This document shows positions 26,048 through 34,798 of a stretch of 64,000 nt of DNA, piece by piece. The stretch is taken from positions 1 to 64,000 of the forward strand of contig CAZTSX010000003.1 in assembly GCA_964616825.1 (NCBI GenBank). The letters are read 5' to 3'. The notes under the pieces were generated by a model, which saw nothing but the letters and a program-made list of their open reading frames with translations, searched no databases and was not told the origin of the DNA. The stretch's first letter is position 1; each line of letters begins with the position of its first letter. This DNA is from QYOJ01 sp964616825. Lineage in GTDB: Bacteria > Bacteroidota > Bacteroidia > Bacteroidales > FEN-979. A program made the translations under genes and the position numbers.

Positions 26048-27589
26048 TTACAGTGGAATGTTCCCGTGTTTGCGTGGTGGCCCCGATTTTGTTTTTGTCT
26101 GTGTCATCTCAAGGGCCTGGATCAACCGAAAACGGGTATTCTTAGGGTGGATAATCTCATCGATATAACCCAACGCTGCAGCTTTATAAGGGCTGGCGAA
26201 TGTATTTTTATAATCTTCAACGGCTTGCTTTCTCTCTTCGGCAGAGAGGTTGTCTTTTTTATAGAGGATGTTTACAGCTGCTTCCGGGCCCATCACAGCA
26301 ATTTCAGCCGTTGGGTATGCAAAATTAACATCTCCTCCGATGTGTTTGCTCGACAACACATCATATGCCCCGCCGTAAGCTTTCCGTGTGATCAGTGTGA
26401 TCTTGGGTATGGTCGCTTCGCAATAAGCATAAAGTAATTTGGCTCCGTGTTTGATGATGCCTCCAAACTCCTGTGTAGTGCCGGGCAGGAATCCGGGAAC
26501 GTCGACGAACGTGATGACCGGGATATTGAAGGCATCACAAAATCTTACAAATCGGGCCCCTTTCATCGATGACTGGATATCGAGTACACCGGCCAGATGG
26601 GCTGGCTGGTTAGCTACGATCCCCACAGACCGGCCGTCGAATCGACCGAATCCGATAATTATATTCTGGGCAAAGTGGGGGTGGATCTCAAAAAAATTGT
26701 TGTGATCAACTACTGTGGTGATCAACTCTTTCATGTCATATGGCTTGTTCGGGTCATCCGGAACGATGCTGGAAAGTTTGTCATCTGATCGCCGGATATC
26801 ATCGATACAGGGCCGAATGGGGGCTTCTTCCATGTTGTTGGATGGAAGGAAACTGATCAGCTCCCGGATCATCACCATGGCTTGTTCGTCATCCTCGGCA
26901 ATGAGGTGGGCTACACCACTTTTCGAGTTGTGTGTCATGGCACCTCCCAGGTCGTTCATGGTCACCTCTTCATGTGTCACTGCTTTGATCACATCCGGAC
27001 CGGTTACGAACATATAGCTGGTATCTTTCACCATGCATATGAAGTCGGTGAGGGCAGGGGAGTAAACCGCGCCGCCGGCACAGGGTCCCAGGATCGCTGA
27101 TATCTGTGGAATGACGCCGGAGCATTTGGTATTCCGGTAGAAGATATCAGCATATCCCGCAAGGCTCTCAACGCCCTCCTGGATACGGGCGCCTCCTGAA
27201 TCGTTCAGTCCGATGACCGGGGCTCCCATATGAAGAGCCAGATCCATGATCTTGAGTATTTTATCGGCATTTGCCCGACTCAGAGTTCCGCCAAAGACGG
27301 TAAAATCCTGAGCAAAAACATACACCAGCCGGCCGTCGATCTTGCCATAACCAGCCACCACACCATCACCCAATATCTTCTGTTGTTCCATGCCAAAATC
27401 GGTGCAACGGTGGGTGACAAACTTGTCCTTTTCCACAAAAGACCCCGGATCGAGAAGTAGCTGGATCCGTTCACGCGCAGTTAACCGCCCTTTTTTATGT
27501 TGCTTATCTATTCTCTCAAGGCCACCACCAAGTTCAGCTATCCTACTCTTTTTATCAAACTGGTTCAGTTTATCTTCCAGTGTTGTCAT
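26048..27589 (-). CDS. Acyl-CoA carboxylase carboxyltransferase subunit (propionyl-CoA carboxylase beta / MmdA type)
   Basis: The 513-aa protein has the crotonase-fold carboxyltransferase motifs GGARIQEGVESLAGY and GPCAGGAVYSPALTDF in the N-half and the C-half biotin-pocket block RKAYGGAYDVLSSKHIGGD. Such subunits transfer CO2 between carboxybiotin and propionyl-CoA to make (or use) methylmalonyl-CoA. The adjacent biotin-carboxylase gene suggests an ATP-dependent propionyl/acyl-CoA carboxylase rather than a sodium-pumping decarboxylase, which would need a membrane beta subunit not seen here. It starts 15 nt after the BCCP stop. Confidence 0.9.
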   Translation of the reverse strand: MTTLEDKLNQFDKKSRIAELGGGLERIDKQHKKGRLTARERIQLLLDPGSFVEKDKFVTHRCTDFGMEQQKILGDGVVAGYGKIDGRLVYVFAQDFTVFGGTLSRANADKILKIMDLALHMGAPVIGLNDSGGARIQEGVESLAGYADIFYRNTKCSGVIPQISAILGPCAGGAVYSPALTDFICMVKDTSYMFVTGPDVIKAVTHEEVTMNDLGGAMTHNSKSGVAHLIAEDDEQAMVMIRELISFLPSNNMEEAPIRPCIDDIRRSDDKLSSIVPDDPNKPYDMKELITTVVDHNNFFEIHPHFAQNIIIGFGRFDGRSVGIVANQPAHLAGVLDIQSSMKGARFVRFCDAFNIPVITFVDVPGFLPGTTQEFGGIIKHGAKLLYAYCEATIPKITLITRKAYGGAYDVLSSKHIGGDVNFAYPTAEIAVMGPEAAVNILYKKDNLSAEERKQAVEDYKNTFASPYKAAALGYIDEIIHPKNTRFRLIQALEMTQTKTKSGPPRKHGNIPL

Positions 27590-27604
27590 CTCTTCTTGTT
27601 TTAA

Positions 27605-28114
27605 TTATTCAATAATTACCATGGGTTCATGTGCTTCTACCGTATCTCCCTCTTTTACCCTGATCTCTTTGATAAGACGATCTTTTTTTACTTTATATTC
27701 ACTCTCCATTTTCATGGCGGATACTACAACCACAGTATCTCCTGCCTTTACGCGGTCGCCTTCACTGACAAGAATTTTTGCGACTTTACCTGGCATCGGA
27801 CTGGAGATGGTAGAGTCGTCGTCACCATGATCGGCATGACGGCTTTTCTGATATTTTGTCTCTGCATCGATGATCTCGGCATGATAAGAGTATCGATACG
27901 TATTGATGAAATACTTTTTCGGATTGCCTGCTTCGATCAATTCGATGTTGTAAGATTTCCCATCTATCAACATCAGGTAGACACCCCGTTCCACCATGAT
28001 AATGCTGGAATCATATTCTTTATCATCAACCGAAATACGAAAATGGTTTCCCTCGGATTTGAGGAGTTTCACTTTTGCTAAGCGATCATCTAAACTTATT
28101 TCAAGTGATGTCAT
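27605..28114 (-). CDS. Biotin carboxyl carrier protein of the acyl-CoA carboxylase
   Basis: The 169-aa protein ends in a biotinyl domain with the AMKM motif (Lys135 the biotinylated residue) and the SPMPGK turn near 105-110. The N-terminal half is the Bacteroidota-type extension found in such carriers. It shuttles carboxybiotin between the biotin carboxylase (gene upstream) and the carboxyltransferase (gene downstream). The three genes form a tight minus-strand operon. Confidence 0.92.
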   Translation of the reverse strand: MTSLEISLDDRLAKVKLLKSEGNHFRISVDDKEYDSSIIMVERGVYLMLIDGKSYNIELIEAGNPKKYFINTYRYSYHAEIIDAETKYQKSRHADHGDDDSTISSPMPGKVAKILVSEGDRVKAGDTVVVVSAMKMESEYKVKKDRLIKEIRVKEGDTVEAHEPMVIIE

Positions 28115-28139
28115 GTCTGTTTTTTGAAGGAGTGGTGAA

Positions 28140-29642
28140 TCAAGTAAAGAGATTTTTCTTTCGGCCGGTTATTTTCCAATCGGCCGAATCATTTTTCGCA
28201 ATCACCTTTGTTTCAAATTGACTAAGTTTCCTGAGGTAATCGGCAAAGATAACCATGATGGCTCTGTCTTCATTGGCTGGGTCTCCCTGCTTAGGTCCGA
28301 CCAGGTACTCCTGGTTTTGTTCGATGAATTGTGTATTGTACTTGCCCTCTTTGAATGCCACGCAGTCCATGATTCTCTCCAGGAACCGGATATTCGTTTT
28401 TACACCAGAGATCTTGTATTCATAGAGTGCTCGTTGCATCCGTGCAATTGTTCCTTCCCGGGTTCGCGACCAGCAGACAATTTTGGAGATCATCGGGTCG
28501 TAATGGATCGGAATCTCATAGCCTTCATAAATGTATCCGTCACACCTGACACCGAGTCCTTTTGGTTCTGTAATATGGGCGATCTTTCCCGGACTTGGCA
28601 TGAAGTTGTTGTCCGGATCTTCTGCGTAAATCCGGCATTCAATTGCATGGCCGTCCTGGCAGAGATCTTCCTGTTTAAGCTGGAGAGGCTCCCCACTGGC
28701 GATCCGGATCATCTCCTTGACAAGGTCAACACCAACAACACGTTCTGTAATCGGATGTTCCACCTGCAACCGGGTATTCATTTCCAGGAAAAAGTAGTTC
28801 TGGTCTTCATCTACGATAAACTCAATGGTGCCGGCTCCGGAGTAGTTCACCGCTTTGGTGGCAGCCACTGCAGTTTTTCCCATGGCTTCCCGCACATCCG
28901 GTGTGATCAGTGGAGAGGGAGTCTCTTCAATAATCTTTTGATGCCTTCGCTGGACAGAGCACTCCCGTTCGAAGAGATGGATCACGTTTCCATGGTTATC
29001 GGCCAGCACCTGGAATTCGATATGATGAGGCGATTCAATATATTTCTCAATATAGACCGAATCATCACCAAAAGCAGTGGCAGCTTCTGACCGTGCCATC
29101 AGGATCGCACTTTCAACCTCTTCCTCTTTTTTAACAAGGCGCATCCCCTTTCCCCCGCCACCGGAAGAGGCTTTGATCATCACGGGGAGTCCTATTCCCC
29201 TGATCACCTCAATCGCTTTTGCATCTTCTCTGATTGGTTCGGTAGTTCCCGGAACAACCGGGACACCTGCAGCTATCATCGTTTTTCTGGCTGTAATCTT
29301 GTCTCCCATCGACCGGATCGCATCCGCCCCCGGGCCAATAAAGATGATATTGTGATCCCGGCATTTTTGCGAAAAGGCAGCATTTTCAGATAAGAAGCCA
29401 TAGCCCGGATGGATCGCTTCTGCACCACAATTTTTTGCCACTTCCAGGATCTTGTCCATGTTCAAATAGCTTTCTGTAGAAGGGGATGGACCGATATAGT
29501 AAGCTTCATCCGCATATCTGACGTGCATAGAGGCCTCATCGGCATCGGAATAGACTGCTACAGAGATAATTCCCATTTCACGACAGGAGCGCATAACACG
29601 GACAGCAATTTCTCCTCTGTTGGCAATTAAAATTTTTTTCAT
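28140..29642 (-). CDS. Biotin carboxylase subunit of acyl-CoA carboxylase (AccC family)
   Basis: The 500-aa ATP-grasp enzyme carboxylates biotin on the carrier protein. It has the N-terminal KKILIANRGEIAVR, the glycine-rich ATP loop SSGGGGKGMR, and the catalytic block EMNTRLQVEHPITE. ATGs at 29645 and 29642 are adjacent, and either is possible; the upstream start at 29681 would add a non-conserved leader. A C-terminal extension of about 50 residues beyond the usual 450 is present. First gene of the carboxylase operon; no clear promoter box was found. Confidence 0.93.
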   Translation of the reverse strand: MKKILIANRGEIAVRVMRSCREMGIISVAVYSDADEASMHVRYADEAYYIGPSPSTESYLNMDKILEVAKNCGAEAIHPGYGFLSENAAFSQKCRDHNIIFIGPGADAIRSMGDKITARKTMIAAGVPVVPGTTEPIREDAKAIEVIRGIGLPVMIKASSGGGGKGMRLVKKEEEVESAILMARSEAATAFGDDSVYIEKYIESPHHIEFQVLADNHGNVIHLFERECSVQRRHQKIIEETPSPLITPDVREAMGKTAVAATKAVNYSGAGTIEFIVDEDQNYFFLEMNTRLQVEHPITERVVGVDLVKEMIRIASGEPLQLKQEDLCQDGHAIECRIYAEDPDNNFMPSPGKIAHITEPKGLGVRCDGYIYEGYEIPIHYDPMISKIVCWSRTREGTIARMQRALYEYKISGVKTNIRFLERIMDCVAFKEGKYNTQFIEQNQEYLVGPKQGDPANEDRAIMVIFADYLRKLSQFETKVIAKNDSADWKITGRKKNLFT

Positions 29643-29745
29643 CATAGAAAAAAAAATGTCACTTTCACTTTTGCAGTGCAAGGGTAGTAAATAATCACTA
29701 TCTTTACTATTAAAAAATGTTAAAAAACCACTTCAATCACAGAGT

Positions 29746-30098
29746 ATGAAAAAGATTATCATGTTACTTGCAGGGATAATGATTCTTTCAATTTCCTGTA
29801 GTAAGAAAGAAAAGGGGCCATTGATTGTGTGATCGAACTTACATTCGCAACCCTCTCTCATACCGTTAATCCGACCAATCCAAAAGAGATTACTATTACG
29901 CTTGAGTACGGTGGCGATTTTACAGCAACGATTGTCTGGGAGTTTGCCGATGGAACTTCCGAGACGACTGTGGGCAATACAGTTACACACGTTTACACCG
30001 ATCCCGGAAATTATGAAGTAAAGGCCAACATCACACTTTCAGCAGAGGATAAATTGAGTTGCAGCGTCAGCAAAAAGAAGTATATTGACGTTCTTTGA
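29746..30098 (+). pseudogene. PKD-domain lipoprotein interrupted by a frameshift
   Basis: An ORF from ATG 29746 encodes a 28-aa lipoprotein leader (MKKIIMLLAGIMILSISC, lipobox Cys18) and stops at 29830-29832. The next frame continues at once with a PKD/immunoglobulin-like domain (EFADGTSETTVGNTVTHVYTDPGNYEV) to 30098. Shifting frame near the GGGGCC at 29814-29819 would join them into one protein of about 117 aa. Either a real frameshift or a sequencing/assembly indel is possible. It lies alone between the divergent carboxylase operon and the convergent sulfur cluster. A surface lipoprotein role is inferred only from the leader. Confidence 0.6.
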
Positions 30099-30199
30099 CC
30101 CAGCTATTCTATGGGGATAAGAAGGACAATTAACGTGGGATCAAAATGATTTCGGTGACGGTTTCTATGGCTGCACCGATAAATTCCAATCGAATAAGA

Positions 30200-31315
30200 T
30201 CATTTGATATTTCTTCTGGGACAGTAAGGTAAATCAAATTTGCAACTTGGATCTTTGAAATTAGCCTCCACGCATTCTGAGGGATCACAACAGGTATGAC
30301 ACACTCTCTTAAATGACCTGACATTCAGCAATTCAACATCAGGAGAGAGAAAATCTTTCTTCTTTGGCTCTTGTTTCAACAGATCAGTACTCAGGTATTT
30401 TTTATTGTCATCAGGAAATACAGTGACAACAACGTTATTTTTTTTCAATTCATTCTGGATTTTCAATGCACCCAGAAAGTTCGCTCCTGAAGAGATTCCC
30501 ACTCCAATGCCCAGAGCGGCAAGTTTTTGCGACATGATAATTGCATCTCCATCATCAATGGCAACAATTGCATCAAGTTCTTCCAGTTTTACAATTGAAG
30601 GGATAAATTCATCAGAGATACCCTGAATCCGATGTTTTCCAATTTTATGACCGGTTGAAAGAGTGGGTGAATTTGCCGGCTCAAGTGGGTGAATTTGAAT
30701 CTCAGGATTCATCTGCTTCAAGAATTTTCCTGCTCCCATGATTGTTCCTCCTGTTCCTACTCCGGCAATAAAGGCTGCAGGGATCATATTGCGATAACAT
30801 AATTGCCACCATATTTCAGGTCCAGTTGATGTATAATGAGCCTGTAAATTATCATCATTGGAGAATTGTCTGGGTAAAAATGAGTTAGCCTCATTTTCCG
30901 TTTCTTCTTCTGCCATGCTAATACTGCCAAGGAATCCTCCTTCTTCGTGACTAACCAGGTTGATTTTAGCCCCAAAGCTTTTGATTAAATTGATACGCTC
31001 TGCACTCATCCAGTCAGGCATATAGATTGTCACCGGATGTTTGAGTGCTCTTCCAATTGCAGCAAAAGAGATTCCTGTATTCCCGCTTGTTGCTTCAATA
31101 ATGCAGTGCCCGGGAGCTAACGTACCTCGCTCGAATGCTTCCATTAAAATATGAAAAGCCATGCGGTCTTTGATACTGCCCGTCATATTTAGGTTTTCTG
31201 CCTTTGCGTAAATGGTTCTCTTTTCCCCTTTATATACCAGTTCAATTGCCAGTAAAGGTGTGTTGCCAATCAGGCTTGAAAGTCCACGTATATTTTTTCT
31301 GTACTCAGAATGCAT
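30200..31315 (-). CDS. PLP-dependent cysteine synthase family protein with a six-cysteine tail
   Basis: The 371-aa protein is a fold-type-II PLP enzyme: LIGNTPLL, PLP lysine in NMTGSIKDR (Lys49) and SGNTG (77-81). It would make Cys from an activated serine and sulfide, or act as a related beta-synthase. Residues 337-371 form an unusual tail with Cys339, 342, 343, 348, 358 and 365 (CHTCC, SEC, SCKF, YCPRR) that could hold a metal or persulfide. It is the last gene of the five-gene sulfur cluster, 42 nt after the cysteine desulfurase. Substrate specificity is not resolvable by eye. Confidence 0.83.
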   Translation of the reverse strand: MHSEYRKNIRGLSSLIGNTPLLAIELVYKGEKRTIYAKAENLNMTGSIKDRMAFHILMEAFERGTLAPGHCIIEATSGNTGISFAAIGRALKHPVTIYMPDWMSAERINLIKSFGAKINLVSHEEGGFLGSISMAEEETENEANSFLPRQFSNDDNLQAHYTSTGPEIWWQLCYRNMIPAAFIAGVGTGGTIMGAGKFLKQMNPEIQIHPLEPANSPTLSTGHKIGKHRIQGISDEFIPSIVKLEELDAIVAIDDGDAIIMSQKLAALGIGVGISSGANFLGALKIQNELKKNNVVVTVFPDDNKKYLSTDLLKQEPKKKDFLSPDVELLNVRSFKRVCHTCCDPSECVEANFKDPSCKFDLPYCPRRNIK

Positions 31316-31357
31316 ATAAAATCTAAATATTGGTTAGAGTCCTGATTTACTTGATTG

Positions 31358-32518
31358 TTATTTTCTGATGGATGCAATATCTTCAATGGCATCGATAGCT
31401 GTGTCTATATGTTCTTCTGTATTGAATGGTCCGATACTCAATCGAACTGCACCATGAATTTTTTCGGTACCGAGAAGTTCATGCACCTTTGGGGCGCATG
31501 ATAAACCGGTTCGGCAGGCAATGTTATAGTCGACATCCAGCATGGTTCCTACATCTCCTGCTTCAAGTCCATCTATATTGAAGCTTAACACGGCATTCTG
31601 ATTTTCAATAGTTTCAGCACAGTATGTTATCACATTATTGATCTCCTGAATCCCTTTCCTGAGCTTATCCCATAATTTTATCTCCTGTTTGTGAAGTTTA
31701 TCCATTCCTTGTTCATTCACCCATTTTATCCCGGCGTATAATCCCGCAACTCCAACCAGGTTCAGGGTTCCACATTCCAGCCTGTATGGAAACTGCTCCA
31801 AATGAGTCTGTTGAGCGGAGCGAACACCGGTTCCGCCAAACCTGGTGGTCTTTACAGGAACCCCTTCCATCACATATGAGCCTCCAATGCCAGTAGGCCC
31901 CATCAGGCATTTGTGCCCGGTAAAAGCCAATACATCTATCCCCATGTTTTTTAAATCGATGTGGATGATTCCTGCACTCTGGGCAGTATCAAGGATGAAG
32001 TATACTCCATTCTCTTTGCAGATTTTTCCGATTTCAGCTATGGGTTGGATTGTCCCGATTATGTTGGAACTATGATTTATCACCACCAATTTGGTGTTTT
32101 TCCGGATATTTTTTTTAATATCATCGGGGTGAACATAACCGTGTTTGTCAAAGGGAACATAGGTGATGTCGATCATACCCTGAAGATGTAAATGATGCAG
32201 CGGACGAAGCACAGAATTATGCTCAAGCATGGTGGTAACTATATGGTCTCCTTTCTCAGTGAGTCCTTGCAGGATCATGTTCAGGGAATCGCTTGCATTA
32301 TAGCTAAACGTAAGGTGATCAGGATGTTCCCCATTGAATAATTCGGTAAGCATTTTACGCGTATTCATTACTATTTCTTCAGCTTCAAGGGCTGCATCAA
32401 AACCGGATCTGCCGGGATTTACACCGTGATTGCGGTAGAATCTGTCCATGAACTCATAAACTTCTTCCGGTTTAGGAAAAGTAGTGGCTGCATTGTCAAG
32501 ATAGATCATGTTACTCAT
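31358..32518 (-). CDS. Cysteine desulfurase family protein (class V aminotransferase fold)
   Basis: The 386-aa protein has the N-terminal YLDNAATTFPKP, the PLP lysine in FTGHKCLMGPTG (Lys203) and CRTGLSCAP, where Cys341 lines up with the catalytic cysteine of SufS-type desulfurases; Cys335 is an additional nearby thiol. It resembles the TIGR01977-type subgroup. Such enzymes draw sulfur from cysteine as a protein persulfide. The start overlaps the stop of the Fe-S gene (ATGAGTAA), so translation is likely coupled to the redox genes upstream, an unusual partner set for a desulfurase. Confidence 0.87.
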   Translation of the reverse strand: MSNMIYLDNAATTFPKPEEVYEFMDRFYRNHGVNPGRSGFDAALEAEEIVMNTRKMLTELFNGEHPDHLTFSYNASDSLNMILQGLTEKGDHIVTTMLEHNSVLRPLHHLHLQGMIDITYVPFDKHGYVHPDDIKKNIRKNTKLVVINHSSNIIGTIQPIAEIGKICKENGVYFILDTAQSAGIIHIDLKNMGIDVLAFTGHKCLMGPTGIGGSYVMEGVPVKTTRFGGTGVRSAQQTHLEQFPYRLECGTLNLVGVAGLYAGIKWVNEQGMDKLHKQEIKLWDKLRKGIQEINNVITYCAETIENQNAVLSFNIDGLEAGDVGTMLDVDYNIACRTGLSCAPKVHELLGTEKIHGAVRLSIGPFNTEEHIDTAIDAIEDIASIRK

Positions 32519-33848
32519 TGGTCTGTTGTTTTTTTGGGTTGTCTAGCACGATTGCATCGGCCACGATTTCGCCGAGGGTTTTAATTTGCACATTCAGCTT
32601 GAACGTGACATTGATCTGGGTGAGCTGGTCGACGCAATTATGGCAGGGAGTAACAACCACTTTTGCACCGGTTCTTCGGATCTGTTCTGCTTTGATCTCT
32701 GCGATCTTCAATCGCCGGTCATTGTATTCGCTCATAGCCAGTTGTCCACCACCACCACCACAACAGAAGTTATCATTGCCGTGGTGATCCATCTCGACGA
32801 AATTCTTCACTGTTTTCTTGAGAATGTAGCGTTGTTCTGTCATGATTCCTCCACTTCTGACCAGGTTACAGGGATCGTGGAGGGTGACGAACTCCTGGTT
32901 CAATTCTTTGTCAACAGTAATTTTTCCCGACCGGATGTAATTGGCCAGTAGTTCTATAGAGGTCTCCACCTCAAAAGGGTAGGACTTTTCGATATAGTTA
33001 GGGCCTTCCCATCGGATAGCCCGGGATCCGTGTCCGCATTCGGCCAGCACCAGCTGTTTGGCTTTCAACTTTTCCATCTCGTCCACCATCCGTTGTGTGA
33101 TCTTTTGTGCTTCAGGAAGGTTACAAGAGTAGTAAGCGTAATTGGTGACATCATACATATAGGTTGATATCGTCCAGCTTTCTCCGGCAGCATGAAACAC
33201 TTTCGCCATGGCAGAGATTGATAGCGGGAAAAATTTCGGCTCCCGTGGATTCAGGGTATAGAGAATCTCTTTACCGGGCTCGTCAAGCGGGATCCGGACA
33301 GTAGGATCTTCCAGGTCATCCTGCAGGTCTTCTTCCAGCCACTCGATCGTGTCGACAAAATCTTCTTTCGAAATGCTCATATTGTTACCGGTGGTAAGGG
33401 CAGCATCTATTGTAGATTGTAGAGTTTCCGGAACCAGGTCCATCCTGGCAAGCATCCCCCGGCCGGTTCTAACCAGGTAGGTGATATCCACACCAATAGA
33501 ACAGTGGATGGTACAACGGCCACACATGGTACATGCCCCAAAAAGCAGGTCGACCATCTCATCAATGGTATCATCATCCAAATCCCGGGCATTGACCAAC
33601 TTCGGAAACACTTTTCCTGTGACCGTATTGTATCTTTTAAAGATTGATGAAATCAGGTCTACTTTCCTGGCCGGTGTAAACCGGTCATCTTTGGTTGTCA
33701 GGTAATAAAGGCAACTTTCTGCACATAAACCGCAATGGACACAACTGTTTAGATGGGTGATCAGCTTACTGTCCTTCCTGGATTTAAGGATGTTGAGAGC
33801 CTGCTCTTTATGTTCCTGATTCGTCTTTGTCATGGCGCAGCTGTTCAT
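32511..33848 (-). CDS. DsrK/HdrD-like Fe-S protein with CCG domain
   Basis: The 445-aa protein has two 4Fe-4S motifs (C36-C39-C42-C46 and C106-C109-C112-C116) and a C-terminal CCG domain with DPCNLVR, NFCCGGGGGQ and TPCHNC, the disulfide-reductase cluster site of HdrD and DsrK. An earlier ECGHGSR segment looks like a degenerate first CCG repeat, as in DsrK. It is smaller than typical DsrK (about 540 aa). It should reduce a protein disulfide or trisulfide using electrons from the DsrM-like membrane partner, whose gene it overlaps by 4 nt (ATGA). An ATG at 33833 is also in frame. Confidence 0.85.
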   Translation of the reverse strand: MNSCAMTKTNQEHKEQALNILKSRKDSKLITHLNSCVHCGLCAESCLYYLTTKDDRFTPARKVDLISSIFKRYNTVTGKVFPKLVNARDLDDDTIDEMVDLLFGACTMCGRCTIHCSIGVDITYLVRTGRGMLARMDLVPETLQSTIDAALTTGNNMSISKEDFVDTIEWLEEDLQDDLEDPTVRIPLDEPGKEILYTLNPREPKFFPLSISAMAKVFHAAGESWTISTYMYDVTNYAYYSCNLPEAQKITQRMVDEMEKLKAKQLVLAECGHGSRAIRWEGPNYIEKSYPFEVETSIELLANYIRSGKITVDKELNQEFVTLHDPCNLVRSGGIMTEQRYILKKTVKNFVEMDHHGNDNFCCGGGGGQLAMSEYNDRRLKIAEIKAEQIRRTGAKVVVTPCHNCVDQLTQINVTFKLNVQIKTLGEIVADAIVLDNPKKQQTNE

Positions 33849-34465
33849 GCTTTTTTAGGCGGCCATACATCTCTCCATCCGAAAAAATAACCCAGGTGGT
33901 ACCTTGCAGCGAAGAAGTAAATCAGGTGTTTTAGTTTGCTGATCGGGATGTATAGAAGAAGCAGACTTGTCAAGATAAAGTAAACGGGAGCTACAGGAGG
34001 ATAGAATATCATCAGGGCTGTCAACAATTGAAATGCAGTAACCATTGCGTTTGCGATATAGTCATCGGCATTTGAAAGCGATCGCAGTTTTTTTCTGGCG
34101 ACTCTTTTTACTAAGATGCCGACACCACATAACCCGGAAACAACCAGGTATACGATCAAAATATATTGCAGCCATTTGGCCATTTCAACATTAAACAGCA
34201 ACAGGAAAAAGAGGAAAAGGGAGAGGAACGTGCCGAGATGATAGATCAATCCGGCTGTATATGTCGGCATATGCAGGAATGCAGACTCTTTCTTCATCGG
34301 GCTCATGGCTCCGGTAAAGGAGTACCGGATAGCAGGGGAGATCTCCCCGGTTTGATGTGAGTAATCTTTGGGTTTTCCTAACCTGACCAAACGGAAGAAA
34401 TGATAAAGGCAATTACTGATGCAGATCAACAGGGATGCAACTGCAAGCCATTGGTACCAAGCCAT
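33845..34465 (-). CDS. DsrM/NarI-like cytochrome b membrane subunit
   Basis: The 206-aa protein has about five membrane segments (roughly 4-25, 65-90, 95-120, 140-165 and 165-185). Histidines lie in or beside them (YHFFRL, FLHMP, YHLGTF, RYHLGYFFGWRD), consistent with a b-type heme membrane anchor that draws electrons from quinol for a CCG partner, as DsrM/HmeC/TmcC do. It is shorter than DsrM (about 330 aa). It sits between DsrC and the DsrK-like gene, the DsrMK arrangement, and the C-terminal WPPKKA is cytoplasmic by the positive-inside pattern. Confidence 0.75.
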   Translation of the reverse strand: MAWYQWLAVASLLICISNCLYHFFRLVRLGKPKDYSHQTGEISPAIRYSFTGAMSPMKKESAFLHMPTYTAGLIYHLGTFLSLFLFFLLLFNVEMAKWLQYILIVYLVVSGLCGVGILVKRVARKKLRSLSNADDYIANAMVTAFQLLTALMIFYPPVAPVYFILTSLLLLYIPISKLKHLIYFFAARYHLGYFFGWRDVWPPKKA

Positions 34466-34480
34466 TTTCAGCGATTTAGG

Positions 34481-34798
34481 TTATACACAACCATCGGGTT
34501 TGGGTAATCCGGCTACACGACAAGCACCACGGGCGGGCCCAAGAGGAAAGAGTTCATATATTTCACGGAGTTTCACACCGGTCTCTTTACAGATTGCCCT
34601 CACCATAGGAGCCATACCTTTCTCTTCGTAGTTGGTTCTAATGATGCGAACGATCGCCCAATGTTTATCATTCATCTCTTCGATGCCATCCATTTTTGCA
34701 ATCATTCGGGCAACATCTTCATTCCAGACCTTGGGTGTTGTTAAAAAGCCATCACCATCAAAATTCAGGCTTTTCTCATCGATCTCAGGTTTTGTCAT
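34481..34798 (-). CDS. dsrC: DsrC family sulfur-relay protein with both redox cysteines
   Basis: The 105-aa protein is DsrC/TusE, with the EDVARMIAKMDGIEEMNDKHWAIV core and a C-terminal arm carrying Cys93 and Cys104 (ACRV and DGCV). TusE relatives keep only the distal Cys; both cysteines define true DsrC, and the spacing of ten residues between them and the total length equal the classic family. In sulfate reducers the two cysteines hold a trisulfide made by DsrAB and reduced by DsrMK. No dsrAB is in the window, so the substrate here is unknown. First gene of the cluster. Confidence 0.92.
   Translation of the reverse strand: MTKPEIDEKSLNFDGDGFLTTPKVWNEDVARMIAKMDGIEEMNDKHWAIVRIIRTNYEEKGMAPMVRAICKETGVKLREIYELFPLGPARGACRVAGLPKPDGCV

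Noticed and set aside
28218..29090. 290-aa plus-strand ORF
   Set aside because: It lies wholly antisense to the biotin carboxylase gene, has no start-site context or family motif, and is a shadow of a long, biased coding region.
26048..29642. Sodium-pumping methylmalonyl-CoA decarboxylase
   Set aside because: A separate biotin carboxylase is present and no membrane beta subunit is visible, so an ATP-dependent acyl-CoA carboxylase fits better.
34481..34798. TusE (tRNA 2-thiouridine pathway)
   Set aside because: TusE keeps only the distal cysteine; this protein has both, with DsrMK-like genes beside it and no tusBCD.
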